Positions 17,703 to 28,293 are shown, numbered from the stretch's first letter. The stretch is 64,000 nucleotides of DNA from RZYX01 sp036654375 (GCA_036654375.1 JAVVSD010000001.1:62001-126000), one strand, 5' to 3'. Notes: generated by a model not told the origin, from the letters alone. Numbers and translations are program-made.

Positions 17703-18602
17703 TTGATTGAAGTAAGAAGTGTTACAAAAAAGTTTGGCGATTTTACGGCAATTCAAGACCTGACTTTTTCAGTCAGTGACTCGTCTATCTATGGGCTTGT
17801 AGGCTACAACGGTGCAGGTAAAACAACATTACTTAAAACCGTAGCAGGTGTTTACAGGGCAGATGGCGGAGAAGTTTTTGTTGGTGGTGAAAACATTTAT
17901 GATAATCAGAATATGAAGAAACAGTTATTTTACCTTCCTGATGACTTGTATTTCAAACCGTATTCAACAATGACAAAAATGGCTCAGTTTTATAAGGGCT
18001 TTTACCCTAACTTCAGCGATGAAACATTTAAAAAGCTTTCAGATGCTTTTGGGCTTGACCCAAGCAAGAATATTAATGGGTTTTCAAAAGGAATGCAAAG
18101 GCAAGCAGAAATGGTGCTTGGAATGTCTACTCATCCTAAATATTTGTTGCTTGATGAATTATTCGATGGTCTTGACCCAGCAAAGAGGAACTTCTCAAGA
18201 AAACTTTTGCTTGAATATATGGCAGAAAAAGAAACCTCTGTTATAATCTCTTCTCACAATCTCCACGACCTTGCTGATTTGTGCGACCATATTGGTCTTA
18301 TCAATGGGCAAAAAATTGTTCTTGACTGCTCAGTAAACGAGATGAGCGGAAGCCGAAGCAAGTTTAGAGTTGCATTTGATAAAGAGATGAACATTGAGGA
18401 CTTTAAAAATCTTAACCACAAGCGTATCACTCAGGACGGTAAGCTGTTCTCTCTCACCTCTCTTGGTGATGCTGATGAATTTGAGCAAAAGCTTCGTGCA
18501 ATGTCACCTGTTTTGATTGAACGCTTTGCACTCTCTCTTGAAGAGATATTCCTTGACGAAATGGAGGATGGTGACTATGACATCTCAGGCATCTTCAACT
18601 AA
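17703..18602 (+). CDS. ABC transporter ATPase (YtrB-like)
   Basis: A 299-residue ATPase with Walker A GYNGAGKTT, a slightly divergent signature FSKGMQRQ, Walker B YLLLDELFDGLDP and an H-loop SSHNLHDL. A C-terminal extension of about 90 residues follows, as in exporter-type ATPases of the YtrB class. The start is TTG at 17703 with AGGAGG 8 bases upstream. It overlaps the permease gene by 26 bases. The three-gene layout regulator-ATPase-permease is typical of cell-envelope stress or peptide-antibiotic systems; the substrate is unknown. Confidence 0.9.
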   Translation: MIEVRSVTKKFGDFTAIQDLTFSVSDSSIYGLVGYNGAGKTTLLKTVAGVYRADGGEVFVGGENIYDNQNMKKQLFYLPDDLYFKPYSTMTKMAQFYKGFYPNFSDETFKKLSDAFGLDPSKNINGFSKGMQRQAEMVLGMSTHPKYLLLDELFDGLDPAKRNFSRKLLLEYMAEKETSVIISSHNLHDLADLCDHIGLINGQKIVLDCSVNEMSGSRSKFRVAFDKEMNIEDFKNLNHKRITQDGKLFSLTSLGDADEFEQKLRAMSPVLIERFALSLEEIFLDEMEDGDYDISGIFN

Positions 18603-21084
18603 AGAAAGAAGAAGCAGCCCGTTTTGGGTTAACTTTAAAAATTCAATTCAAGGCACAGCGGCATTTCCGACTATTATATTTGGTGTTTTAATGCTTATAT
18701 ATCCCCTTTCATCCTTTATGACTATTCGCAATAACATTAAATATAATATCATGGAAAATCCGACATATGATATTGCAAAAGACTTTAAGTATATTCTTAC
18801 AAGTGAAGATATGCTTATGTTGTTTTCAACTATACTCCCTTTTTTGCTTTTGTTTGCCGGTGTTTTACTTGGAGCTTCAAAGTTTAAGTTCTTGTTGCGT
18901 AAAAGCACTGTAAATGTCTATATGAGCCTTGGAATTTCACGCAAAAATTTATTTTCATCAACTTATCTTGCTGGCGTTTCACAGCTGTTTATTGCTGTAT
19001 TAGTTCCAATGCTTACAGTTTTCTTTATCAACATTATGTATTTTGGATATTCTAAAAAGCTTATGCTTTCTTTACTTGTACTCGCTTGTGGATATTTTGC
19101 AACTGCCTTGTTTGGATTTACTATTTCATCAATAATCACAAGTGCAGTCGGAACACCTGTGGAAGCAATATTTTATTCACTGATACTCGTTTTGCTTCCA
19201 GCAATTTCTTTTGCTTGCATAAATGAGCTTATGTCGCTTTTCCTTCTTGGCAACGAATACTCTCTTGCTGGAAATGCTTTGGTATATTCTATTGGTGTTG
19301 AAGCACCATCGCTAACCAATAATTTTTCCTATCTTGTTCCCACAAGCTTTATGTCTAACGACATCACATACTACAGCGTTTTACCTAATAAAGATATTAT
19401 TCCTCAAATTGGATATGGCAATGGTAGTGGAGAAATCATCAAATGGGTTACACCTAAGTTTATGGCTTCTATTGGTTGGATTATTGCATCTGCTGTCGGC
19501 TTTGGTGCTGGACTCTGGACATTTTGCAAGCGTCGCACTGAAACTGCTGGCTTTATTGGTGCAAACCGCATTGTAAACTTCTTAATCACATTTATTCTTT
19601 CTTTTGCATCATTCTGCCTGTCTATAAATATTTTTTCACATTTCTTACCACGCACAGCTTCAATACTGATTGCAGTAATTGTGTTTATTGTCGTTTATAT
19701 GATTATAAATCTCATTCTTACACGAAGAATAAAGCTTTTTGTTAAAGAGCTTATCATGCTACCTGCTCATTTGGGAATTGCCCTTGTAATTTGCTTGTTC
19801 TTTATGACTGGGCTTTTTGGCTACAGTTCAAAGCAACCGGCAATTGCAGATATTTCAAAGGTTGACATCACTGTTCCTGGTGGCTCATATATCGGACTTT
19901 CTGCTTCAACTGGTGTTAGCTCTGATGGCTCTGCTTCTTTTAGTAATATGCAAGGCTATCTTGACAACATCACAAGCAAACATGATATTGAAAAAGTTCT
20001 TGAGCTTCACAAGATGATTATCAGCGACGGAAAAATGTCCGTTGACAAAAAGAATCCCGCCAGCTCTTCTGACAAAGCTGTTTTTGGAAACTTCTATATT
20101 AAGTACACTCTTAAAGATGGCAAAAAGCTTACCCGTTATTATGAAAATGTTAAGATTTCAACTCTTGTTAAAATGCTTGAGCTTGAAGGAACAGACCGTT
20201 ATAGCACAATTCTTAACAGTATCTTTACACAGCCCAATTCAAATAAAGATACTATCAAAACTGCTAAGCTTAAAAGTATTATTCAAGATAAAAGCTCACA
20301 TATCTACCTGCTTTCTAAAAACCTTGATATCAAAAGCCCGTTGCAGCTTGCTTCACAGCAGAGAACTGAATTGCTAAAGTGCATTGCATCGGATTTGCAA
20401 GCTCAATCAATTGCTGACAGATATATGCCAAAGTCAGAAACACTCGGAGTTATTGCATTCGTTAGTGCTTATAGCGATAAATTTGAAGACAGACAGCAAT
20501 ACTCTGAAATGGTGGTTAGTAGCCAAGTATCAAACGAAGACGGAGATGGCAAAAATCTGCCACCTGAGCTAACAACCGATATGCTTTTAAGCCTTTCAGT
20601 CGCTGGCTATAGTGGTACAAGTCAGTACAATGTATTTATTACTCAGGACATGAAAAATACCGTCAAATTCCTTGAGGATAACGCTTTGCTCAAGCAGCTC
20701 GACAATGACACAAAAATTGTTTCTGCCGAAATAATTGACAGAACAGCTTATTCAATTAATAGACCTTGGACATTGTCTGATAATAGTGGAACTTCCTATC
20801 AATTTATGGGTGGAAGAACGCCAAGCGAATTTATTAAGGAAAATTCGAATGATTTTTATAGTACCTTTAGACAATCTTATAAGCTGAGCGATGCAGATAC
20901 AATTGCAGGACTTTATAAGAACTCATACTTTAATTATTATTCACCAATAGGCGGTTATTTTGTTCGCTATACTCTTAATGATGGTGACAAAACTGTTATG
21001 TTTATTCCTGATGACAAAGTTCCAAACAACATTAAAGAGTCTATTTCCAAAATTGATTTTAGCAAAGACCAATTTAAAAACTGA
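18577..21084 (+). CDS. Large ABC permease with extracytoplasmic C-terminal domain
   Basis: An 835-residue membrane protein. About a dozen hydrophobic spans fill residues 25-430 (including FSTILPFLLLFAGVLLGAS and ALVICLFFMTGLFGY), followed by some 400 soluble residues beginning near PAIADISKVDITVPGG that should lie outside the membrane. LGISRKNLF resembles the FtsX/YtrC-type sequence after the first spans. The C-terminal part looks like the uncharacterised domain found on permeases of YtrA-type loci, but I cannot name it with certainty. Start at 18577 is set by GGAGG 9 bases upstream. A hairpin terminator follows. Confidence 0.82.
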   Translation: MTSQASSTKERRSSPFWVNFKNSIQGTAAFPTIIFGVLMLIYPLSSFMTIRNNIKYNIMENPTYDIAKDFKYILTSEDMLMLFSTILPFLLLFAGVLLGASKFKFLLRKSTVNVYMSLGISRKNLFSSTYLAGVSQLFIAVLVPMLTVFFINIMYFGYSKKLMLSLLVLACGYFATALFGFTISSIITSAVGTPVEAIFYSLILVLLPAISFACINELMSLFLLGNEYSLAGNALVYSIGVEAPSLTNNFSYLVPTSFMSNDITYYSVLPNKDIIPQIGYGNGSGEIIKWVTPKFMASIGWIIASAVGFGAGLWTFCKRRTETAGFIGANRIVNFLITFILSFASFCLSINIFSHFLPRTASILIAVIVFIVVYMIINLILTRRIKLFVKELIMLPAHLGIALVICLFFMTGLFGYSSKQPAIADISKVDITVPGGSYIGLSASTGVSSDGSASFSNMQGYLDNITSKHDIEKVLELHKMIISDGKMSVDKKNPASSSDKAVFGNFYIKYTLKDGKKLTRYYENVKISTLVKMLELEGTDRYSTILNSIFTQPNSNKDTIKTAKLKSIIQDKSSHIYLLSKNLDIKSPLQLASQQRTELLKCIASDLQAQSIADRYMPKSETLGVIAFVSAYSDKFEDRQQYSEMVVSSQVSNEDGDGKNLPPELTTDMLLSLSVAGYSGTSQYNVFITQDMKNTVKFLEDNALLKQLDNDTKIVSAEIIDRTAYSINRPWTLSDNSGTSYQFMGGRTPSEFIKENSNDFYSTFRQSYKLSDADTIAGLYKNSYFNYYSPIGGYFVRYTLNDGDKTVMFIPDDKVPNNIKESISKIDFSKDQFKN

Positions 21085-21119
21085 GTTTAATCTTCATTAA
21101 ACTTATAAAAAATCGACTT

Positions 21120-21156
21120 AAAGGTTCATACAGCTTTTGTTGTGTGAACCTTTTTT
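21120..21156 (+). terminator. Terminator of the GntR-ABC operon
   Basis: Stem AAAGGTTCATACA / TGTGTGAACCTTT (13 pairs, one G-U) followed by a T run. Confidence 0.85.
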
Positions 21157-21287
21157 GTTTTGTTAACTGATTTTTTACATATGATTATGGCAATTTTACT
21201 GCAAAAACACAATATTAATAGTATTGTATTTGTAACGATATCATGATAAAATAATTTTAATATTTTTTGTCGAAAGGAAAAGTCTGA

Positions 21288-21992
21288 ATGAATGTTTTAA
21301 ACAGACCTGCAATTAAATTTGACGCCCGTAATTTTATTTCAATTGACAGACGCTGGCTTGCGATTTTTTGGGCTGGTGTGCTACCTTTTATTGTTGATAT
21401 TTCCAATAATTTTGTGCAATTTCAATTGAAAAATGAAACTGAAAATTATACAGAAATTTATTATGTAAATCCTTTTCTTTTTAACCTTGTTTGGATTCTT
21501 CCACTTTTTTCACTATTTATTTATCCAATCAAAGTTTCAGTCAAAGGCTATTTTCTCAACTGCCTTAGAAAAAACGAGTTCCAAGCTGGATATGTTTATT
21601 CAACGGCTTCAAACAACTACATAAGATTTTTTGTCACTGAAATCATTCGAAATATTTTCATTGCATTGTGGTCAATGCTTTTTGTTATCCCAGGAATAAT
21701 AAAGTCTTTTTCATACTCTATGACCAGCTATATTATCTGTGATAATCCCACCCTTTCCTCTACTGAAGCTATCAATTTAAGCACGCGTATCACTTATGGC
21801 TTCAAAAAAGATATATTCTTTATGTATTTAAGCTTTATTCCATGGTATATTTTAGTTTCCATGACGCTTAGTATTGGTTCTATTTATGTTATACCTTATG
21901 CTGGAATTACTGAAGCTATGTTTTATGAAAACCTCAAAAAGCACGCAATAGAAACAGGTGTCGCTTCACCTACTGAATTTGCAATTTATTGA
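21288..21992 (+). CDS. DUF975 family integral membrane protein
   Basis: A 234-residue polytopic protein with four to five spans. The conserved family stretch LWSMLFVIPGIIKSFSYSM, then a short loop with DNPTLSSTEAINLSTRI, FIPWYIL, and a final span ending PYAGITEAMFYENLK identify DUF975. No function is established; the family is common in Firmicutes. It ends 23 bases before purL and may be co-transcribed with it, though a functional link is unlikely to be more than positional. Confidence 0.87.
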   Translation: MNVLNRPAIKFDARNFISIDRRWLAIFWAGVLPFIVDISNNFVQFQLKNETENYTEIYYVNPFLFNLVWILPLFSLFIYPIKVSVKGYFLNCLRKNEFQAGYVYSTASNNYIRFFVTEIIRNIFIALWSMLFVIPGIIKSFSYSMTSYIICDNPTLSSTEAINLSTRITYGFKKDIFFMYLSFIPWYILVSMTLSIGSIYVIPYAGITEAMFYENLKKHAIETGVASPTEFAIY

Positions 21993-22015
21993 GTATTATG
22001 AATGGAGTTGTACTG

Positions 22016-25000
22016 ATGTCTAAAGTTTTAAGACTGTTTGTTGAAAAGAAAAGTGGATTTGATATTGATGCTCAAAATATTTTGAATGATCTGCGTGAAA
22101 ATCTTGGTATTTCAAATATTGATTCGCTTCGTGTTATTAATCGATATGATGTTGAAGGATTAAGCGAGTCAGATTTTGAGAGTGCAGGTAAAAATGTTTT
22201 ATCTGAGCCAAATGTTGACAATCTTTTTTATAACTTTGAAGCACCTTCCGGTGCAAAAATATTTGTAACTGAATACCATCCCGGTCAATATGACCAGCGT
22301 GCAGATTCTGCCGCACAGTGTATTGCACTACTCACACAAGGAGAACAGCCAAAAGTTGTTTGTGCAAAGATTTTTGTTTTTGGCGGTAACATCTTAGACA
22401 ATGATTTTAAAAAGATAAAAGAATATTTGATTAATCCGCTCGAATCCCGTCTTGCATCCATGGAAATTCCTGCAACCCTTGATTTGCAGGCTGAAACTCC
22501 AAGTGATGTAAAGAGAGTTTCGGGCTTTATTTCGTGGAGTGACGACGATGTTATGCAGTATCACTCACAGATGGGTTTTGCAATGAGTGTTGCTGACCTC
22601 TGCTTCTGTCGTGATTATTTCAAAGATACCGAAAATCGTGACCCCTCTGTTACAGAGCTTAAGGTTATTGATACATATTGGTCCGACCATTGCAGACACA
22701 CCACATTCCAAACAAGCCTTGATAATGTTGACATTGAAAAAGGTCCGCTTTCAAAAGCTATTGAATCTGCATGGCTTGACTATATTGTTGCTCGTGCTGA
22801 CCTTTATGGTGAGCGTAAAAAAAGCATGAGCCTTATGGATATTGCGACTATTGGCACAAAGATTATCAAAAAGCGCGGGCTTGCAGACGACCTTGACGAA
22901 AGTGAAGAGATAAACGCTTGCAGTATTAATGTTGATGTCGATGTTGACGGAGAAATTCAAAAATGGCTTGTTCAATTTAAGAACGAAACACACAACCACC
23001 CAACAGAAATTGAACCATTTGGTGGTGCTGCCACTTGTCTTGGCGGTGCTATTCGTGACCCGCTTTCTGGTCGTGCATATGTTTATCAGGCTATGAGAGT
23101 TACTGGCAGTGGCAATCCTTGCACTGCTTTTGAAGATACCCTTGCAGGAAAACTTCCACAGAAAAAAATAACAACCGGTGCTTCGCAAGGCTATTCATCA
23201 TATGGCAACCAAATTGGCCTTTCTACAGGTCAGGTTGTTGAACTTTATGACGATGGATATACTGCAAAGAGAATGGAAATTGGTGCTGTTATTGGTGCTT
23301 CTCCAAAAGAGAATGTCAAGCGTCTTGAGCCACAGGCTGACGATGTTATTGTTTTGCTTGGTGGACGCACAGGACGAGATGGCTGTGGCGGAGCTACTGG
23401 CTCTTCCAAGGCACACGATTCATCATCTATTGAAAATTGCGGTGCTGAAGTTCAAAAGGGTAACCCTCCCACAGAGCGTAAAATCCAAAGATTATTTAGA
23501 AATCCAAAATCTGCATACATGATAAAGAGATGCAACGACTTTGGCGCTGGCGGTGTTTGCGTTGCTATTGGTGAACTTGCTCCAGGACTTGAGATTAACC
23601 TTGATGTTGTTCCTAAAAAGTATGATGGACTTGATGGAACTGAGCTTGCTATTTCTGAATCACAGGAGCGTATGGCTGTTGTTCTTGACAAGAATGATGT
23701 TGAGGCTTTCATTGGTCTTGCTAAAGATGAAAACCTTGAAACATCTGTTGTTGCAAAGGTTTGTGACACTCCCCGCCTTTTAATGAGCTGGCGTGGTGAT
23801 AAAATTGTTGACCTTAGCCGTGAATTTCTTGATACAAACGGAGTTACACAACACGCTGATGTTAAAATCACTGCTGTTGATAAAAATAATAATTACCGCA
23901 CTGCTGTTCCTGCTGTGCTTGCTAACAAAACCAATGCTAAGGCACTTGCTGATAACCTTGCAAGGCTTGAAGTTTGCTCTCAAAAGGGACTTGTCGAAAG
24001 ATTCGACAGCAGTATTGGTGCTGCAACTGTGCTTATGCCATTTGCAGGGAAATATCAGTTAACACCTGAAGAAGCAATGTGTGCAAAAATTCCTCTTCTT
24101 AAAGGAACTACGGATACCGCAAGTGCAATGAGCTATGGCTTTATTCCATCTATCAGCCGTTGGAGTCCGTTCCATGGTGCCGCTTTTGCTGTTACTGAAT
24201 CACTTGCAAAACTTGCAAGCATTGGTGCTGACCCATTTAAGTCACGACTTACATTGCAGGAATATTTTGAACGCATAAATGACATCCCAGAGCGTTGGGG
24301 CAAGCCTTGTGCTGCTCTTCTTGGCGCCCTTACCGCACAGATTAACTTTAATGTTCCTGCTATTGGCGGAAAGGACAGTATGTCTGGTTCATTTAACGAT
24401 TTAGATGTTCCTCCAACACTTGTCTGCTTTGCCGTTTCAATGACGCAGGCTTCAAAAACTGTTTCTACAATATTTAAAAAGAGCGACAGCAAGGTTGTTA
24501 TGCTTCCCCTTCCTATAGACAGCGAAACTCTTTTGCCTGATTTCGAAAAAACTAATGAACTCTTTAAAAATGTTTATACTAAAATCAGAAATGGCGAATT
24601 TCTCTCTGCATCGGTTGTTAAAGAAGGTGGCGCGGCTGCCTGTGTTTGCAAAATGGCATTTGGTAACAAGCAGGGCTTTAAATTTGCCGACAATCTGGAT
24701 GCAACAACACTCTTTGCACCACTATGCGCTTCATTTGTTGTTGAGCTTGCTGACAATGCTTGCCTTGATGGAATTTATAATATCGAGCTTGGAACAACTT
24801 GTGACGGTGGCAATTTTGTGATTGACGGTGAAACTATTTCTGTTGACGAGCTTATTTGCAAATGGGCAGGAACACTTGAAGGTGTTTTTGCAACAAAGGC
24901 ACCAAACACTCCAACAATGGAACATGAAATTCCATTGTTTAACGAGAGAATAAATAAAGCACCAACAATCAAAACCGCAAAGCCTCATGTTATTATTCCT

Positions 25001-25777
25001 GCTTTCCCTGGCACAAACTGCGAGATTGACACCGCAAGGGCTTTTGAAATGGCTGGTGCCGAAGCAGAGATTATTGTTGTTAAAAATATGAATTCAAGCG
25101 ACATTGACGAAACCATTGAAAGGCTTGTAAAATCGATTAACAACTCACAAATTCTTATGATACCTGGTGGATTTTCAGGTGGTGACGAGCCAGACGGTTC
25201 GGGCAAATTCATTGCCACCACTCTTAAAAATGCAAGGGTCAAAGAAGCTGTTACAGCTCTTATTGAATCTCGTGATGGTCTTGTCCTTGGTATCTGCAAT
25301 GGTTTCCAAGCACTAATAAAAACCGGGCTACTGCCTTATGGTAAAATATGCGAAACCGCACCAACTGACCCAACTCTTACCTTTAACTATATTGGTCGTC
25401 ATGTTTCAACCATGACATACACAAAGATTAGCAGTGTAAAATCGCCATGGCTTGCAGGTGTAAACACTGGCGATATTCATTGTGTTCCCGTTTCACATGG
25501 TGAGGGAAGATTTGTTGCAGATAATGCAATGCTGCGTACACTTATCAAAAATGGACAGATAGCAACTCAGTATGTTAACCTTGATGGCAATCCATCTGCT
25601 GATATACGCTTTAACCCCAACGGCTCTGTTTGTGCAATTGAAGGTATCACAAGCCCAGATGGCAGAGTTTTTGGCAAGATGGGACACAGCGAAAGACATG
25701 GCGAAAATCTTTACGGCAATGTCCCTGGTGAGAAAGACCAGAAAATCTTTGAATCTGGAGTTGCTTATTTTAAATAA
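22016..25777 (+). CDS. purL: Phosphoribosylformylglycinamidine synthase, single-chain
   Basis: Fourth step of purine synthesis: FGAR + glutamine + ATP to FGAM. The 1253-residue chain fuses a PurS-like N-terminus, the ATP-binding PurL core (TYWSDHCRHTTF; FKNETHNHPTEIEPFGGAATC; GGKDSMSGSF) and a C-terminal glutaminase with nucleophile Cys in GICNGFQAL and the SHGEGRF His. This matches the Clostridia/Bacteroides type of large PurL. ATG at 22016 follows GGAG by 8 bases. It is not in a pur cluster here. Confidence 0.96.
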   Translation: MSKVLRLFVEKKSGFDIDAQNILNDLRENLGISNIDSLRVINRYDVEGLSESDFESAGKNVLSEPNVDNLFYNFEAPSGAKIFVTEYHPGQYDQRADSAAQCIALLTQGEQPKVVCAKIFVFGGNILDNDFKKIKEYLINPLESRLASMEIPATLDLQAETPSDVKRVSGFISWSDDDVMQYHSQMGFAMSVADLCFCRDYFKDTENRDPSVTELKVIDTYWSDHCRHTTFQTSLDNVDIEKGPLSKAIESAWLDYIVARADLYGERKKSMSLMDIATIGTKIIKKRGLADDLDESEEINACSINVDVDVDGEIQKWLVQFKNETHNHPTEIEPFGGAATCLGGAIRDPLSGRAYVYQAMRVTGSGNPCTAFEDTLAGKLPQKKITTGASQGYSSYGNQIGLSTGQVVELYDDGYTAKRMEIGAVIGASPKENVKRLEPQADDVIVLLGGRTGRDGCGGATGSSKAHDSSSIENCGAEVQKGNPPTERKIQRLFRNPKSAYMIKRCNDFGAGGVCVAIGELAPGLEINLDVVPKKYDGLDGTELAISESQERMAVVLDKNDVEAFIGLAKDENLETSVVAKVCDTPRLLMSWRGDKIVDLSREFLDTNGVTQHADVKITAVDKNNNYRTAVPAVLANKTNAKALADNLARLEVCSQKGLVERFDSSIGAATVLMPFAGKYQLTPEEAMCAKIPLLKGTTDTASAMSYGFIPSISRWSPFHGAAFAVTESLAKLASIGADPFKSRLTLQEYFERINDIPERWGKPCAALLGALTAQINFNVPAIGGKDSMSGSFNDLDVPPTLVCFAVSMTQASKTVSTIFKKSDSKVVMLPLPIDSETLLPDFEKTNELFKNVYTKIRNGEFLSASVVKEGGAAACVCKMAFGNKQGFKFADNLDATTLFAPLCASFVVELADNACLDGIYNIELGTTCDGGNFVIDGETISVDELICKWAGTLEGVFATKAPNTPTMEHEIPLFNERINKAPTIKTAKPHVIIPAFPGTNCEIDTARAFEMAGAEAEIIVVKNMNSSDIDETIERLVKSINNSQILMIPGGFSGGDEPDGSGKFIATTLKNARVKEAVTALIESRDGLVLGICNGFQALIKTGLLPYGKICETAPTDPTLTFNYIGRHVSTMTYTKISSVKSPWLAGVNTGDIHCVPVSHGEGRFVADNAMLRTLIKNGQIATQYVNLDGNPSADIRFNPNGSVCAIEGITSPDGRVFGKMGHSERHGENLYGNVPGEKDQKIFESGVAYFK

Positions 25778-25792
25778 AAAGAGGGTTTACTT

Positions 25793-27004
25793 TTGAAATA
25801 CATTGTTGTTTTATATGACGGAATGTCTGATTATCCTGTTCCCGCACTTTCAGGCAAAACTCCTATGATGATTGCAAAGAAGCCTTTGCTTGACTTGCTT
25901 GCATCAAAGGGTGAAGTTGGCCTTGTCCAAACTGTTCCGAATGGAATGAAGCCAGGCAGCGATGTCGCAAATATGAGTGTTTTGGGGTTTGACCCACTGC
26001 TTTACTACACAGGTCGCTCACCTCTTGAGGCTCTTTCTATTGGAGTTGAGCTTCAAGACACAGATGTTTCACTGCGTTGCAATCTTGTCACTTTGTCTGA
26101 CGAGCCTGATTATGAGTCTAAGACAATGGCCGACTACTGTGCAGGCGATATTGAAACATCGGAAGCTTCCGAACTTATCAAAGCTGTTCAAGAGGAATTT
26201 GGTAACGGTGAATTTGAATTTTTCAGCGGTGTTAGCTATCGCCACTGCCTTGTTTGGCACAATGGCACAACTGACATTGAAGTAATGACACCTCCTCATG
26301 ATATTTCCGGTCGTGTTGTTGGAAAATATCTTTCAAATAATTCAAATGCAAAGAGCCTTGTCGCAATGATGAAAGATAGCTTTGAATTTCTTTCAAACCA
26401 CCCTATTAACCTTAAACGAGCTGCTCAGGGCAAGCGTCCTGCAAACTCTATTTGGATGTGGGGTGAAGGTAAAAAGCCTATGCTTCCATCTTTTTATGAG
26501 CTTTATGGTATTCATGGCAGTGTTATTTCTGCTGTTGATTTGCTTAAGGGAATTGGTAAGGGTGCAAAAATGTCTACTCCTAATGTCGCTGGAGCAACAG
26601 GATATATTGACACAAACTTTGAGGGTAAAGCTCAGGCCGCACTTGATGAGCTTGCAAATGGCAGTGATTATGTTTATATTCATATCGAAGCACCTGATGA
26701 GTGTGGTCATCGTAACGAACCTGAAAACAAGGTGCGTTCAATTGAACTTATTGATGAGCGTGTTTTAAAGCCACTTCTTGAGGGTCTTGAAAAATATGAT
26801 GACTATAAAATTATGGCACTTCCTGACCATCCAACTCCAATAGTTACAGGCACTCATGCTTCTGACAGTGTACCGTTTATGATTTATCATAAAAAAGATG
26901 AGCGAATGTGCAGTGTCAGTTCAATTAATGAGGAAACAGCAGCACAAACTGGTGCTTTTGTTTCAAGTGGCACAGAGCTTATGAAAAAATTTCTTGATAA
27001 ATAA
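25793..27004 (+). CDS. ApgM-family phosphoglycerate mutase / proposed homoserine kinase
   Basis: A 403-residue alkaline-phosphatase-superfamily enzyme. VVLYDGMSDYP holds the first metal ligands, GSDVANMSVLGFDP the nucleophile Ser, HIEAPDECGHRNE and LPDHPTP further metal ligands. This is the archaeal-type cofactor-independent phosphoglycerate mutase family; a bacterial subgroup has been proposed as an alternative homoserine kinase because of its threonine/methionine gene context. Position 17 bases before metY supports that reading, without proving it. TTG start at 25793 with GAGGG upstream. Confidence 0.85.
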   Translation: MKYIVVLYDGMSDYPVPALSGKTPMMIAKKPLLDLLASKGEVGLVQTVPNGMKPGSDVANMSVLGFDPLLYYTGRSPLEALSIGVELQDTDVSLRCNLVTLSDEPDYESKTMADYCAGDIETSEASELIKAVQEEFGNGEFEFFSGVSYRHCLVWHNGTTDIEVMTPPHDISGRVVGKYLSNNSNAKSLVAMMKDSFEFLSNHPINLKRAAQGKRPANSIWMWGEGKKPMLPSFYELYGIHGSVISAVDLLKGIGKGAKMSTPNVAGATGYIDTNFEGKAQAALDELANGSDYVYIHIEAPDECGHRNEPENKVRSIELIDERVLKPLLEGLEKYDDYKIMALPDHPTPIVTGTHASDSVPFMIYHKKDERMCSVSSINEETAAQTGAFVSSGTELMKKFLDK

Positions 27005-27021
27005 TTTTGGAGATGATATTA

Positions 27022-28293
27022 ATGAATAATTTTCACATAAACACTAAATGTATACAAAGTGGCTACACCCCCAAAAATGGTGAGCCAAGAGTTTTACCTA
27101 TTGTTCAAAGCACAACATACAAGTACGATTCAAGCTCTGAAATGGGTGATTTGTTTGACCTCAAGGCAAGCGGATATTTCTATACCCGTTTGCAAAACCC
27201 AACCAACGACGCTGTTGCCTCAAAAATCGCAGAACTTGAAGGCGGAGTTGGTGCTGTTTTGACATCATCTGGGCAGGCAGCTTCTTTCTATTCTATTTTC
27301 AACATCTGTGGTTCAGGCGACCATATAGTTTGTGCAAGTGCAATCTATGGCGGAACATTTAACCTTTTTGCCGTCACGATGAAAAAGCTTGGCATTGAAT
27401 TTACTTTTGTTCATCCTGATTCATCAGAAGAAGAGCTTAACGCTGCATTCAAAGACAATACAAAAGCTGTTTTCGGAGAAACACTTTGTAATCCATCTTT
27501 GATGGTTCTTGACATTGAAAAGTATGCAAAAGTTGCACATTCACATGGTGTTCCTCTTATTGTTGACAATACTTTCCCAACTCCCGTAAACTGTCGACCA
27601 TTTGAGTTTGGTGCTGATATTGTTATTCACTCAACAACAAAATATATGGATGGACACGCCACAAGCGTTGGTGGTGTTGTTGTTGACAGTGGCAACTTTG
27701 ACTGGACTCAAAATGATAAATTTCCAGGGCTTACAACTCCAGATGATTCTTATCATGGTCTCACTTATACCACATCATTTGGAAAGAGTGCCTATATAAC
27801 TAAAATGGTTGTTCAGTTAATGCGTGACCTCGGCTCTATCCCCTCTCCTAACAATTCATTTTTGCTTAACCTTGGGCTTGAAACTTTGTTTTTACGCGTT
27901 CAAAGGCATTGTGAAAATGCTCTTGCAGTTGCAAAATATCTTGAATCTAACGATAAAATTGAGTGGGTTAATTTCCCCAGACTTGAAGGTAACAAATACT
28001 ATGAGCTTTCTAAAAAATATGGTGCTACAAGTGGTGTAATCTCCTTTGGAATCAAGGGTGGACGCGATGCGGCAACCAAGTTTATGGATTCTTTGAAGCT
28101 TGCTGCTATCGTTACTCATGTTGCTGACTGTCGCACCTGTGTTCTTCATCCGGCAAGCACAACGCACCGCCAGCTTTCGGATGCACAGCTTTTGGATTGT
28201 GGTGTTTCACCAGACCTTATTCGTTTTTCTGTTGGTATTGAATTTGTTGATGATATAATTGCAGATATTGAGCAGGCTCTTGCACAAGTTTAA
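27022..28293 (+). CDS. metY: O-acetylhomoserine sulfhydrylase
   Basis: PLP-dependent enzyme of the Cys/Met metabolism family, 423 residues, making homocysteine from O-acetylhomoserine and sulfide. Opening FHINTKCIQSGYTP, the pyridoxal-binding SGYFYTRLQNPTND and LEGG, and the Schiff-base Lys in HSTTKYMDGHATSVGG are typical; DCRTCVLHPASTTHRQL closes the active site. Methionine gamma-lyase is a less likely relative. The ATG at 27022 has GGAG about 10 bases upstream. It follows the ApgM-family gene closely. metA is 12.6 kb further on. Confidence 0.9.
   Translation: MNNFHINTKCIQSGYTPKNGEPRVLPIVQSTTYKYDSSSEMGDLFDLKASGYFYTRLQNPTNDAVASKIAELEGGVGAVLTSSGQAASFYSIFNICGSGDHIVCASAIYGGTFNLFAVTMKKLGIEFTFVHPDSSEEELNAAFKDNTKAVFGETLCNPSLMVLDIEKYAKVAHSHGVPLIVDNTFPTPVNCRPFEFGADIVIHSTTKYMDGHATSVGGVVVDSGNFDWTQNDKFPGLTTPDDSYHGLTYTTSFGKSAYITKMVVQLMRDLGSIPSPNNSFLLNLGLETLFLRVQRHCENALAVAKYLESNDKIEWVNFPRLEGNKYYELSKKYGATSGVISFGIKGGRDAATKFMDSLKLAAIVTHVADCRTCVLHPASTTHRQLSDAQLLDCGVSPDLIRFSVGIEFVDDIIADIEQALAQV

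Noticed and set aside
5275..21244. Ten-base word ACGATATCAT shared by the importer promoter (5275-5284) and the DUF975 upstream region (21235-21244)
   Set aside because: Only two copies of an AT-rich word; chance is likely and the regulated genes have no clear relation.
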